From positions 127,067 to 191,066 of the forward strand of contig DASTNZ010000235.1 in the NCBI GenBank assembly GCA_035762665.1: a DNA stretch of 64,000 nt, read 5' to 3'. Origin of the DNA: JASLBX01 sp035762665. Lineage in GTDB: Bacteria; Actinomycetota; Actinomycetes; Jiangellales; Jiangellaceae. How positions within the stretch are numbered: position 1 is the first letter of the stretch; each line of letters starts with the position of its first letter. The translations under genes and the position numbers were made by a program. Positions 42,233 to 50,855 of the stretch are shown in pieces. The notes under the pieces were generated by a model. The model had not been told where the DNA came from. It saw nothing but the letters and a program-made list of their open reading frames with translations, and did not search any database.

Positions 42233-44041
42233 ATGCGCGAGTGGTACACCGCGTCGCGGTATGAGATACCGGCCGGCGCAAATGCGACAGACGACATGAT
42301 CGACAACGCCGCCCGGCGACCGGAGCATGCCGCGTTCGCCCGCAAGGTGGGCGAACAGTGGCAGCCTGTCACGTCTGCAGACTTCGCGAGTCAGGTGATG
42401 TCACTGGCCGCCGGCCTCATCGCTGCCGGCGTCAATCCTGGCGACCGGATCGGGCTGATGTCGGGGACAAGCTATGAGTGGGCGCTCTGCGACTTCGCCA
42501 TCCTCACCGCCGGGGCGGTGACCGTGCCGATCTACGAAACCTCCTCAGTGGCGCAGGTCGAGTGGATCCTACGTGATTCCGGAGCCACCGCTGTCTTCGT
42601 CGGGAACGAGGAGCTGCGGGCCACCGTCGAAAATGCGGATGTAACAGATCCAAAACAGGTGTGGCTGATGGACGACGAAGGCCTCGGGGCGCTCAGCCTG
42701 GGAGGCAGTGACGTCGGGCCTGAGCAGGTCGAACAACGGCGGCGCGCTGTGACCGCTGATCAGCTGGCCAGCATCGTCTACACCTCGGGGACGACCGGCC
42801 GACCCAAAGGCTGCATGATCACTCATCGCAACCTTCTGGCGGAGATTCACAACGTCGTGACTGCCGACGGGGTGAGCGCGACTGTGCTGACCGAGCAGGA
42901 TTCGCTCCTGCTCTTCCTCCCCATGTCACACATCTTGGCGCGGGTCGTCCAGTTCGCTGCGTTCCACCAGGGTGCCCAAGTCGCCCACCTCAGCGATCTC
43001 ACGCGCGTCGCCGTCGAGCTCGCCGCTTACCAGCCGACCATAGTGCTGGCCGTCCCACGGGTGTTCGAGAAGCTCTACAACACCGCTCAACGCAAGGCCG
43101 CAGAGAGCGGGCGGATCCGAGTGTTCGACGCCGCGGCGCGATCGGCGATCGCGTACAGCCGAGCACTCGACGCGGGAGCGCCCAGCGTGGGTCTGCGGAT
43201 TCGCCGGCGGATCTTCGACCGGCTGGTGTACACCAAGTTGCGGGCCGCCATGGGCGGCCGGGTTCGCCACACGATCAGCGGTGGCGCTCCGCTGGGCGCC
43301 ACCCTTGGCCACCTCCTGCGGGGTGCTGGGGTGCACATCCTGGAGGGTTATGGCCTCACGGAGACGACGGCGGCGATCACACTCAACCTTCCGACAGCTC
43401 AGCGGATCGGCAGCGTTGGCCGGCCATTGCCTGGTTGTGCCATCCGGATCGCCGACGACGGCGAGGTGCTCGTCAAGGGGGATAACGTCACGGTCGGCTA
43501 CTGGCGCAACGAGCGGGCCACTCATGAGGCCATCGACGAGAAAGGCTGGTTGCACACCGGGGACGTCGGGCAGCTGGACGACGGCTTCCTGACCATCACC
43601 GGGCGGACGAAGGACATCATCGTTACTGCCACGGGGAAGAACATCGCCCCCGCGTTCTACGAGGACCGGCTCCGGGCACACTGGCTGATCGACCAGTGCG
43701 TCCTGGTCGGCGATCGCAAGCCGTACCTCGCCGCGCTGGTGTCACTCGACCCTCAGGCGTTCACGCAGTGGAAGCAGGATCGTGGGCAGCCCGCAGCAGC
43801 CACCCTCGCCGAGCTCCGGAATGACCCTGAGCTGACGGCGACCGTGCAGGCCGCCATCGACGAGGTCAACAAGCTGGTATCGCAAGCCGAATCGATCCGC
43901 CAGTTCGGCATCGTGCCTGACGAGTTCACTATCGGTGACGAGCTGACCCCCACCCAGAAGGTGCGCCGCGAGTACGTCCTCGCCAAACACGCCGACGAGG
44001 TCGCAGCGTTGTACCGGCCTCCAGCATCCTTGCGCGGCTGA
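42233..44041 (+). CDS. long-chain fatty acid-CoA ligase (AMP-binding, FadD15-like)
   Basis: 602 residues. ANL superfamily: SIVYTSGTTGRPKGCMITHR (P-loop), LLLFLPMSHILARVVQFAAF, LEGYGLTETTAAITLNLP, WLHTGDVGQLDDGFLTITGR and the C-terminal GKNIAPAFYEDRLR. The arrangement is that of bacterial long-chain acyl-CoA synthetases. It activates fatty acids with ATP and CoA. The ATG at 42233 has only a weak site (GGTGG) before it. RtcB follows after 36 bases, possibly on the same transcript. Confidence 0.9.
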   Translation: MREWYTASRYEIPAGANATDDMIDNAARRPEHAAFARKVGEQWQPVTSADFASQVMSLAAGLIAAGVNPGDRIGLMSGTSYEWALCDFAILTAGAVTVPIYETSSVAQVEWILRDSGATAVFVGNEELRATVENADVTDPKQVWLMDDEGLGALSLGGSDVGPEQVEQRRRAVTADQLASIVYTSGTTGRPKGCMITHRNLLAEIHNVVTADGVSATVLTEQDSLLLFLPMSHILARVVQFAAFHQGAQVAHLSDLTRVAVELAAYQPTIVLAVPRVFEKLYNTAQRKAAESGRIRVFDAAARSAIAYSRALDAGAPSVGLRIRRRIFDRLVYTKLRAAMGGRVRHTISGGAPLGATLGHLLRGAGVHILEGYGLTETTAAITLNLPTAQRIGSVGRPLPGCAIRIADDGEVLVKGDNVTVGYWRNERATHEAIDEKGWLHTGDVGQLDDGFLTITGRTKDIIVTATGKNIAPAFYEDRLRAHWLIDQCVLVGDRKPYLAALVSLDPQAFTQWKQDRGQPAAATLAELRNDPELTATVQAAIDEVNKLVSQAESIRQFGIVPDEFTIGDELTPTQKVRREYVLAKHADEVAALYRPPASLRG

Positions 44042-44077
44042 CCCGTAACATCGGGTTCATCAAGGGAGTTGCCTGCG

Positions 44078-45499
44078 ATGAGACTCGTTGAGGAGACGCC
44101 CTTCCGGTTCCGGATCGAGCGTGAGGGCGCCATGCGAGTGCCCGGGGTCGTGTTCATCTCGCGGGCGCTGCTGCCCGAGCCGCAGCAGGACAAGTCACTG
44201 CAGCAGGTCGTGAACGTGGCGACGCTGCCCGGGATCGTCGAGGCCTCCTACGCGATGCCGGACATGCACTGGGGATACGGATTTCCGATCGGCGGTGTCG
44301 CAGCCACCGACATCGACTCCGGCGGCGTCGTCTCACCTGGAGGAGTGGGATTCGACATCTCCTGCGGGGTTCGCCTGCTCGCCACGCCGCATGTCGACAA
44401 AGCCGAACTGGCCCCAAGGCTGCCCGCCCTGATGGACGAGCTTGACCACGCGATTCCCCGCGGGGCCGGGCCCGGAGGGGTGTGGAAGATGCGGTCCCGC
44501 ACCGAATTGGAACAGGTGCTTACCGGCGGGGCCAAATACGCGGTCGAACGCGGCCATGGCGTGCAACGCGATCTCGACCGATGCGAGGACTTCGGCGCTG
44601 TGACCGGCGCCGACCCGGGCGAGGTCAGTTCTCGCGCTATCGAGCGCGGGCTCCGTCAAGTTGGCAGCCTCGGCTCGGGCAACCACTTCCTTGAGGTCCA
44701 GGCCGTCGATGCGGTGTACGACACCGCAGCCGCCGCGGCGATGGGCCTTCATCAGGACCAGGTGTGCGTGATGATTCACTGCGGCTCGCGCGGTCTCGGG
44801 CATCAGATCTGCACCGACCATGTGCGCACCATGGACCGGGCCATGGCCAGCTACGGCATCTCGGTGCCGGACCGGCAGCTGGCCTGTGCCCCGGTCAACT
44901 CGCCGGAAGGCACCGCCTACCTCGGCGCGATGTCCGCCGCCGCCAACTACGGGCGGGCCAACCGGCAACTGCTCACCGAAGCGGCCCGGCGGGCGTTCGA
45001 GACCGCCACCGGTACGGCGCTGGACCTGGTCTACGACATCTCGCACAACCTCGCCAAGATCGAGACTCATCTTGTCGACGGCATTCCTCGCAGGTTGTGC
45101 GTGCACCGCAAGGGTGCAACCCGCGCCCTCCCACCCGGCCATCCCGAGCTGCCCGCCGACCTGGCCGAGACCGGCCAGCCGGTGCTCATCCCGGGCACTA
45201 TGGGTACCGCCTCCTACGTGCTTGCCGGCGTGCCCAGCGGGGCGGCGTTCTACTCCACCGCACATGGAGCCGGTCGGGTCAAAAGCCGTCACCAGGCGGC
45301 CCGCACAGTCCGCGGCCGCGACCTGAAGGACGAGCTCGAGAGGCGTGGAATTCTGGTGCGCGGCGCGTCCTGGCGCGGGCTAGCCGAGGAGGCGCCCGAT
45401 GCCTACAAGAACGTCGATCTCGTGGCCGATACCAGCGAACAGGCCGGGCTGGCGCGCCGGATCGCTCGGCTGGTTCCCCTCGGTGTCGTCAAGGGCTAG
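44078..45499 (+). CDS. rtcB: RNA-splicing ligase RtcB
   Basis: 473 residues. RtcB joins RNA 2',3'-cyclic phosphate or 3'-phosphate ends to 5'-OH using GTP and Mn2+. Metal ligands are seen in GVGFDISCGVRLL (Cys), GSGNHFLEV (His), IHCGSRGLGHQ (His) and DISHNLAKIE (His). The guanylylated His is in FYSTAHGAGR (His396). ATG at 44078 follows AAGGGAG. It converges on archease with five bases between stops. The pair Rv2630-Rv2631 in the M. tuberculosis DosR regulon is the direct parallel. Confidence 0.95.
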   Translation: MRLVEETPFRFRIEREGAMRVPGVVFISRALLPEPQQDKSLQQVVNVATLPGIVEASYAMPDMHWGYGFPIGGVAATDIDSGGVVSPGGVGFDISCGVRLLATPHVDKAELAPRLPALMDELDHAIPRGAGPGGVWKMRSRTELEQVLTGGAKYAVERGHGVQRDLDRCEDFGAVTGADPGEVSSRAIERGLRQVGSLGSGNHFLEVQAVDAVYDTAAAAAMGLHQDQVCVMIHCGSRGLGHQICTDHVRTMDRAMASYGISVPDRQLACAPVNSPEGTAYLGAMSAAANYGRANRQLLTEAARRAFETATGTALDLVYDISHNLAKIETHLVDGIPRRLCVHRKGATRALPPGHPELPADLAETGQPVLIPGTMGTASYVLAGVPSGAAFYSTAHGAGRVKSRHQAARTVRGRDLKDELERRGILVRGASWRGLAEEAPDAYKNVDLVADTSEQAGLARRIARLVPLGVVKG

Positions 45500-45504
45500 A
45501 AACC

Positions 45505-45921
45505 TCAAACATCGACGATGAGCGAGCACGACCAGGAACCCCCGAGCGGCCCGATGCGTAAGCCGTGAAGCGACACCCCCTTAGGCGCTGCACCTACGAT
45601 CCTTACCCGCGACGCATCGGCCATGGCGAATCTGACGGCAACACCGTCTCCGCGAGGCTCCACCTCGATGTCCACCGGAACCTCGTGCTCGGTGTCCAGG
45701 TAGTAGATCGCGTCGTCGAGCACGTTCACCAGCAGATCCTCGTCGCAGCTATTGGCGAACCAGGATCGGCGGTCCCGTTCCGGGTGTACTGACGCCGTCT
45801 CGGCGAACGCCTCGACCACCCCGAGAACCGCCTCGGCGATGCAGGACTCCCGGTTTGGCCCCCACGCCTCCACACCCACATCCGCCGTATGTGGCACAAT
45901 CCGATGACCTCTCCCCGTCAT
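45505..45921 (-). CDS. archease, RtcB cofactor
   Basis: 138 residues. HRIVPHTADVGVEAWGPNRE at the start is the archease signature, followed by CDEDLLVNVLDDAIYYLDTE and APKGVSLHGLRI. Archease activates RtcB by helping guanylylation and multiple turnover. The ATG at 45921 begins right at the conserved domain; a 20-codon in-frame extension is not conserved-looking. Transcribed against rtcB, so the two are not in one operon. Confidence 0.9.
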   Translation of the reverse strand: MTGRGHRIVPHTADVGVEAWGPNRESCIAEAVLGVVEAFAETASVHPERDRRSWFANSCDEDLLVNVLDDAIYYLDTEHEVPVDIEVEPRGDGVAVRFAMADASRVRIVGAAPKGVSLHGLRIGPLGGSWSCSLIVDV

Positions 45922-46017
45922 CACTGCATCATCCGCTGAACAGGTCAACGCCGCCAGGGTCATTCGTCCCGGATGAGGCAACGACCACGGCCAGAAACCG
46001 GCGTCACCGACAGGTCA

Positions 46018-46031
46018 GGTCCGTTGGTCCC
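46018..46031 (-). promoter_or_regulatory. DosR-like box, divergent archease / USP
   Basis: On the minus strand GGGACCAACGGACC: left half perfect, right half 3 of 5. Almost equidistant: 97 bases from the archease ATG and 98 from the USP ATG. Confidence 0.5.
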
Positions 46032-46129
46032 CAGCATTGGTGACCTACGCCGGATCAGCGCGTCCATGCCGAGCAGTCAACTGGAAGGGAGCGGGCGGTG
46101 GCCGGCCGATCACGATCGGAGAGGACGCC

Positions 46130-47041
46130 ATGAACGAGATCGTCGTTGGCACCGACGGCTCTGAACTCAGCTTGCATGCGGTCGGTTGGGCGGCCCGCGA
46201 AGCCGTCCGGCACGACCAGGCGCTCAGAATCGTCCATGCCCTCCAGCCTTGGCTGTACGAGACGCCTCCCGACTCACCCCACGCCCCGGCCGGCCAGTTG
46301 GCCCGCAAGGGTGCTAGCGGCCTGCTCGCGGACGCGGCCGCGCATGCCCATCAGGAAGCAACGACGGTTCAGGTCAGCACTGAACTGCTCGCAGGGGACG
46401 CCCGGTCGGCACTGCTGGACAGGGCCCGGAAAGCGTCCATGTTGATTATCGGCGGCCGTGGTGTAGGTGGATTCGCGGGGCTGATCCTCGGATCCGTGGC
46501 GCACGCGGTGGCCAGCACTGCCGAGTGCCCCGTTGTGGTCGTCCGAGGTCCGGTGATGAACGGCGCGCGAGATGTGGTCGTCGGGGTTGACGACTCACCA
46601 AGGTCATACCCCGCCCTGGAAATCGCCTTCGCCGAGGCTGCAGTGCGGCGATCGACCGTTCGCGCGGTCCACGCGTGGCGGCGGCCGATCTGGGCCCCCC
46701 ACCGGCCACCGGCGCCACCTTCCGCCCGGCTCGGCGGCCCTCCCACCAGCGAAGACGCTGCCCGACAACTGCTCACCGCCGCGGTCGCCGGCTGGATCGC
46801 TCGCTACCCGGAGGTCGACGTCGTCGAACATCTCGACGAAGGCCATCCAGCCGATGTTCTGGTCCGCGCGTCGGCCGATGCCGACCTGGTCGTCGTAGGC
46901 CGACGCGGCGCGGGTGGCTTCCCTGGACTGCGCCTCGGGTCGACCAGCCGTGGCCTACTCCACCATGCCTTATGCCCAGTCATGCTCGTTCCCGGACAAC
47001 CAGGAGCCTGGGCCAGGCACCTGCGCGATCACGCCGCTTGA
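46130..47041 (+). CDS. tandem-domain universal stress protein
   Basis: 303 residues with two UspA domains: EIVVGTDGSELSLHAVGWAA ... GGRGVGGFAGLILGSVA and DVVVGVDDSPRSYPALEIAF ... GRRGAGGFPGLRLGSTS. Both ATP loops look intact. The ATG at 46130 follows GGAGAGG; an in-frame start 31 codons earlier is not supported. Monocistronic; third tandem USP of the window. Confidence 0.93.
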   Translation: MNEIVVGTDGSELSLHAVGWAAREAVRHDQALRIVHALQPWLYETPPDSPHAPAGQLARKGASGLLADAAAHAHQEATTVQVSTELLAGDARSALLDRARKASMLIIGGRGVGGFAGLILGSVAHAVASTAECPVVVVRGPVMNGARDVVVGVDDSPRSYPALEIAFAEAAVRRSTVRAVHAWRRPIWAPHRPPAPPSARLGGPPTSEDAARQLLTAAVAGWIARYPEVDVVEHLDEGHPADVLVRASADADLVVVGRRGAGGFPGLRLGSTSRGLLHHALCPVMLVPGQPGAWARHLRDHAA

Positions 47042-47057
47042 GCGCATTCGTAACTCG

Positions 47058-47262
47058 TCAGACGTAGACGTGGACGTCGGCGTTCCCCATGACCTCCATG
47101 AACGTCAAGTACTCAGCCACGATTACCCCGTCGAAGGCCAAGTCGCTGGACCGCACCTTGTAGTGCTCCATCGACGGGCCGCACACGTAGAGGTGAGCGC
47201 CGAGGCTCCGTAACAGTTCGGCGGCAAGCCACCAGGGACGCCGATGCGTATAGGACCCGGAA
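47058..47262 (-). pseudogene. DsrE/DsrF-like C-terminal remnant
   Basis: The frame ending at 47058 encodes AELLRSLGAHLYVCGPSMEH, YKVRSSDLAFDGVIVAEYLT and FMEVMGNADVHVYV, which looks like the C-terminal half of a DsrE/DsrF-fold protein (the VCGPSM Cys loop and the final ADVHVYV strand). Upstream in this frame there is no usable start codon before the DosR-like box at 47272-47285, and no N-terminal DsrE half. An ATG in another frame starts just after the box, so a frameshift or deletion is likely. Family call is tentative. Confidence 0.45.
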
Positions 47263-47271
47263 CATCCCGTA

Positions 47272-47285
47272 GGGCCCTTCGGCCC
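47272..47285. promoter_or_regulatory. DosR-like box before PPOX gene
   Basis: GGGCCCTTCGGCCC flanked by TA on each side, identical to the box at 15617-15630 and fully symmetrical. It ends 37 bases before the PPOX ATG. Confidence 0.6.
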
Positions 47286-47322
47286 TACCACGCAGCAACC
47301 GGAATCAAATATCAGTGGCGAC

Positions 47323-47775
47323 ATGGAGCTTGACTCTGCCGGCTTGGAGATCCTTTCCAGGGCCGAATGCCTCAGCCTGCTCGACGCCGCACCGATCGGC
47401 AGGATTGCGTTCACAGCCCGGGCGCTGCCGGCGATACAACCAGTGAACTACGTCCGCGACGACAACACCGTGATCATCAGAACCGGTATCGGATCCAAGC
47501 TGGCCACGGCGACGCGCAATACAGTCGTGGCGTTCGAGGCCGACTCGCTTGATCTCGAGAGCCGCACCGGCTGGTCAGTGGTGATCGTCGGGCACTCGAG
47601 TGTCGTCACCGATCCGACCCAGATCTCCCGGCTGCGGCAGCTGGCGCTGCAGCCCTGGACGCCAGTGGATCGCGATCACTTCATCAGGATCACCATCGAG
47701 GAGGTCAGCGGGCGGCGACATCGCCGGATGCCGGAAGGAATGGGGGCCGGGCGAGGAGTCGAACCTCGCATGTAG
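47323..47775 (+). CDS. pyridoxamine 5'-phosphate oxidase-family flavin protein (Rv3129/Rv0080-like)
   Basis: 150 residues: LSRAECLSLLDAAPIGRIAF, ALPAIQPVNYVRDDNTVIIR, GIGSKLATATRNTVVAFEAD, GWSVVIVGHSSVVTDP. This is the split-barrel PPOX-like fold that binds FMN, F420 or heme; DosR-regulon members exist in M. tuberculosis. The last about 12 codons read through a tRNA-like T-arm sequence on the other strand, so the true C-terminus may have been altered by that junction. Function of the family is mostly unknown. Confidence 0.88.
   Translation: MELDSAGLEILSRAECLSLLDAAPIGRIAFTARALPAIQPVNYVRDDNTVIIRTGIGSKLATATRNTVVAFEADSLDLESRTGWSVVIVGHSSVVTDPTQISRLRQLALQPWTPVDRDHFIRITIEEVSGRRHRRMPEGMGAGRGVEPRM
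47741..47768 (-). other. tRNA 3'-half-like sequence (T-arm plus acceptor)
   Basis: On the minus strand a 5-7-5 T-arm (CGAGG-TTCGACT-CCTCG) is followed by an acceptor-like CCCGGCC, a base and CCA. I could not complete a D-arm, an anticodon arm or an acceptor 5' strand beyond 6 of 7 pairs. It is probably a remnant or chance match, not a working tRNA. Confidence 0.3.
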
Positions 47776-48077
47776 GCGCGGGGCAATTCCCTCGGTCCGC
47801 CCCACCCTGGTGGGCAGTTTCCGTATTTCTACCGGCCCATCGTCATCAACGATGACGACACTGTGCATGCTTCCCTCAGCTAATGATTCCGCGGTGCATG
47901 GCCCCGTTCCAGGGGCAGTGGTCCCGGCCACCCGTGACGAACGGCCTGGTCAGCCTCCCGGGCCAGGCCGCCGCGGCGGAGGTACGAAGGTCACCCGCGC
48001 AGGGGTCACTCGCCCCTGCCCAACCGAACGCCTCGCGCGGTGGAATCGGCATAGGTGCCTAGAGGAGGGAATTCGCC
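47776..48077. other. 302-base gap between PPOX and PPDK genes
   Basis: No gene recognised. It contains a GC-rich hairpin near 47803-47816 (CCACC-CT-GGTGG), a perfect 7-bp hairpin at 47841-47857 (CGTCATC-AAC-GATGACG) and the DosR-like box at 48003-48016 just before PPDK. Confidence 0.6.
48003..48016 (+). promoter_or_regulatory. DosR-like box before PPDK
   Basis: GGGTCACTCGCCCC keeps 8 of 10 half-site positions inside a wider CAGGGG/CCCCTG palindrome. It ends 61 bases before the PPDK GTG. Confidence 0.45.
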
Positions 48078-50795
48078 GTGTCGAGCCACGCCAGCCCCAA
48101 ATATGTCTACGACTTCACCGAGGGAAACAAAGATCTGAAGGACCTGCTCGGCGGCAAGGGCGCGAACCTGGCCGAAATGACCAACCTCGGTCTGCCGGTG
48201 CCGCCCGGGTTCACGATCACCACCGAGGCGTGCCGGGTTTACCTGACCCACGGCGACGAACCGCCCGCACTCCGGGACGAGGTGGGCGTTCACCTGACGC
48301 GGCTAGAGGAGGAGCGGGGCAAGCACCTCGGCGCGGCCGACGATCCGCTGCTGGTGTCGGTCCGGTCCGGCGCGAAGTTCTCGATGCCCGGGATGATGGA
48401 CACCGTCCTGGACATCGGCCTCAACGACGCCTCCGTGAAGGGGCTGGCCACTCAGACCGCCGACGAGCGCGACGCGTGGGACTCCTACCGCCGGCTGATC
48501 CAGATGTTCGGCAAGACCGTGCTCGGCATCGACGGGGCGCTGTTCGACGCAGCGTTGGACGCCGCGAAGCAGGCCCGCAACGCCGCCAGCGACCTCGACC
48601 TGGACACCGCCGACCTCCGCGCGCTGGTCGACGAGTACAAACACATCATCCGCGACCAGAGCGGACACGACTTCCCGCAGGACCCCAGGGAACAACTGGA
48701 CATGGCGATCCGGGCCGTGTTCGACTCCTGGAACACCGAGCGCGCCCTTGTGTACCGGAGGCAGGAGCGGATCCCCGAGGATCTCGGGACCGCGGTCAAC
48801 GTGATGGCCATGGTCTACGGGAATCTGGGCTCTGACTCGGGGACCGGGGTTGCCTTCACCCGCGACCCGGCCACCGGGCGACCCGGCGTGTACGGGGACT
48901 ATCTTCAGCACGCCCAGGGCGAGGACGTGGTGGCCGGCATCCGGAACACCGTGCCGCTACAGGCCCTTGAGCAGATCGACAAGACCTCCTACGACCAGCT
49001 GCTGCACATCATGTCCACCCTGGAAAGCCACTACCGCGACCTGTGCGACATCGAGTTCACCATCGAACGCGGCAGGCTGTGGATGTTGCAGACTCGCGTC
49101 GGCAAGCGAACCGCCGCCGCCGCCTTCCGGATCGCCACCGCGCTCGTCGACGAGGGACTCATCGACTTCGACGAGGCGTTGCGCCGCGTCAACGGCACTC
49201 AGCTGGCCCAGCTGATGTTCCCCCGTTTCGACACTCGTGCGGATGGTGCGCCGATCGCTCATGGTGTGCCGGCGTCACCCGGAGCCGCTGTCGGCAAGGC
49301 CGTGTTCGACTCGGCCACCGCCGCCGCCGTCGGCTCGGAGGGTGACAAGGTCATCCTGGTCCGCCGTGAGACGAACCCCGACGACCTGCCCGGATTGATC
49401 GCCGCCGAGGGTGTACTCACCAGCCATGGCGGCAAGACGTCCCACGCCGCCGTCGTGGCTCGCGGCATGGGCAAGACCTGCGTGGTGGGTGCCGATGAGC
49501 TCGACATCGACCCCCAGCTGCGCCGATTCACCACCCCGGCCGGGATGACGGTCAGCGAGGGGGACGTGATCTCCATCGACGGCACATCGGGCACCGTCTA
49601 CGCCGGCGAGATGCCGGTTGTCGCCTCCCCCGTCGTGGAGTACTTCGAGGGCAGTCTCGATCCGAACGCCGCTGAGGCGGATGATCTGCTGGCCGCGGTG
49701 GACCGGCTGATGGCCCACGCCGACCAGAGGCGGAGGCTTGGCGTGCGCGCCAACGCCGACACCCCCGACGACGCTGCCCGCGCCCGCCGGTTCGGCGCTC
49801 AGGGCATCGGCCTGTGCCGTACCGAGCACATGTTCCTCGGCGACCGTCGCGGTTACGTCGAGCAACTCATCCTCGCCAGCACCGAGGACGAGCGGGACAA
49901 GGCGCTTGCGAAGCTGCTACCGCTGCAGCGTGACGACTTCGTCGGCATCTTCGAGGCGATGGACGGCCTTCCGGTCATCATCAGGCTGCTCGACCCGCCG
50001 CTGCACGAGTTTCTTCCAGATCTGACTGACCTCACGGTGCGCGTCGCCCTAGCCGAGGAACGCGGCGAGCCGCACGAGAAGGAAGCCCGGTTACTGCAAG
50101 CCGTGCACCGGCTGCACGAACAGAACCCGATGCTTGGGCTGCGAGGCGTGCGTCTCGGCGTGGTCATCCCGGGGCTGGTCGCCATGCAGGTCCGCGCCAT
50201 AGCCGAAGCCGCCGCAATCCGAACCAGGGACGATGGCGATCCTCGGCCTGAGATCATGGTTCCACTGGTGGGCGCCGCCGCGGAGCTCCAGATCGTCCGC
50301 AGGCAAATCGAGAAGGTGCTCGGCGATGTCGCTGCCGAGACCGGTGTCGACGTCTCGGCAGCGATCGGCACGATGATCGAGCTTCCGCGGGCCGCCCTCA
50401 CGGCCGGAGAGATCGCCGCGTCAGCAGAGTTCTTCTCGTTCGGCACCAACGACCTCACCCAGACTGCGTGGGGCTTCTCCCGTGACGACGTCGAGGGCGG
50501 ATTCTTCCCCGCCTACCTCGACAACGGCATCTTCGCAGTGTCGCCATTCGAGACGATCGACACCGACGGTGTCGGGGAACTCATCGAGATAGCCGTCTCC
50601 CGCGGTCGCGCTATTCGACCGGACCTTGGCGTCGGCATCTGCGGTGAGCACGGTGGTGACCCCGCGTCGATTCACTTCTTCGATCGGGCCAACCTCGACT
50701 ACGTCTCGTGCTCCCCATTCCGGGTTCCAGTGGCCAGGCTGGAAGCGGGGCGTTCGTCCGTCATGACCGAACAGGGCGGCAGCGACACCCGGTGA
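48078..50795 (+). CDS. ppdK: pyruvate, phosphate dikinase
   Basis: 905 residues, full length. ATP-grasp domain (about 1-350, LLGGKGANLAEMTNLGLPVP, SVRSGAKFSMPGMMDTVLDI), swivelling phosphohistidine domain with LTSHGGKTSHAAVVARGMGK (His456) and a C-terminal PEP/pyruvate TIM barrel (about 530-900) with QGIGLCRTEHMF, FSFGTNDLTQTAWGF and GICGEHGGDP containing the catalytic Cys. It interconverts pyruvate + ATP + Pi and PEP + AMP + PPi. The GTG start is supported by AGGAGGGA. In a dormancy island it may run towards PEP for gluconeogenesis or use PPi to save ATP. Confidence 0.96.
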   Translation: MSSHASPKYVYDFTEGNKDLKDLLGGKGANLAEMTNLGLPVPPGFTITTEACRVYLTHGDEPPALRDEVGVHLTRLEEERGKHLGAADDPLLVSVRSGAKFSMPGMMDTVLDIGLNDASVKGLATQTADERDAWDSYRRLIQMFGKTVLGIDGALFDAALDAAKQARNAASDLDLDTADLRALVDEYKHIIRDQSGHDFPQDPREQLDMAIRAVFDSWNTERALVYRRQERIPEDLGTAVNVMAMVYGNLGSDSGTGVAFTRDPATGRPGVYGDYLQHAQGEDVVAGIRNTVPLQALEQIDKTSYDQLLHIMSTLESHYRDLCDIEFTIERGRLWMLQTRVGKRTAAAAFRIATALVDEGLIDFDEALRRVNGTQLAQLMFPRFDTRADGAPIAHGVPASPGAAVGKAVFDSATAAAVGSEGDKVILVRRETNPDDLPGLIAAEGVLTSHGGKTSHAAVVARGMGKTCVVGADELDIDPQLRRFTTPAGMTVSEGDVISIDGTSGTVYAGEMPVVASPVVEYFEGSLDPNAAEADDLLAAVDRLMAHADQRRRLGVRANADTPDDAARARRFGAQGIGLCRTEHMFLGDRRGYVEQLILASTEDERDKALAKLLPLQRDDFVGIFEAMDGLPVIIRLLDPPLHEFLPDLTDLTVRVALAEERGEPHEKEARLLQAVHRLHEQNPMLGLRGVRLGVVIPGLVAMQVRAIAEAAAIRTRDDGDPRPEIMVPLVGAAAELQIVRRQIEKVLGDVAAETGVDVSAAIGTMIELPRAALTAGEIAASAEFFSFGTNDLTQTAWGFSRDDVEGGFFPAYLDNGIFAVSPFETIDTDGVGELIEIAVSRGRAIRPDLGVGICGEHGGDPASIHFFDRANLDYVSCSPFRVPVARLEAGRSSVMTEQGGSDTR

Positions 50796-50855
50796 GGGGG
50801 CGGTAGGGCTCAGCGGCCGTTGATGGCAGGTAAGAAGGGACGGCGGCGGTTCCGC

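Noticed and set aside
47741..47837. A complete minus-strand tRNA of about 97 bases, possibly tRNA-Sec
   Set aside because: Only the T-arm and acceptor 3' strand are convincing. No D-arm, no TCA anticodon loop, and no selenocysteine is needed: the hydrogenase motifs are all Cys.
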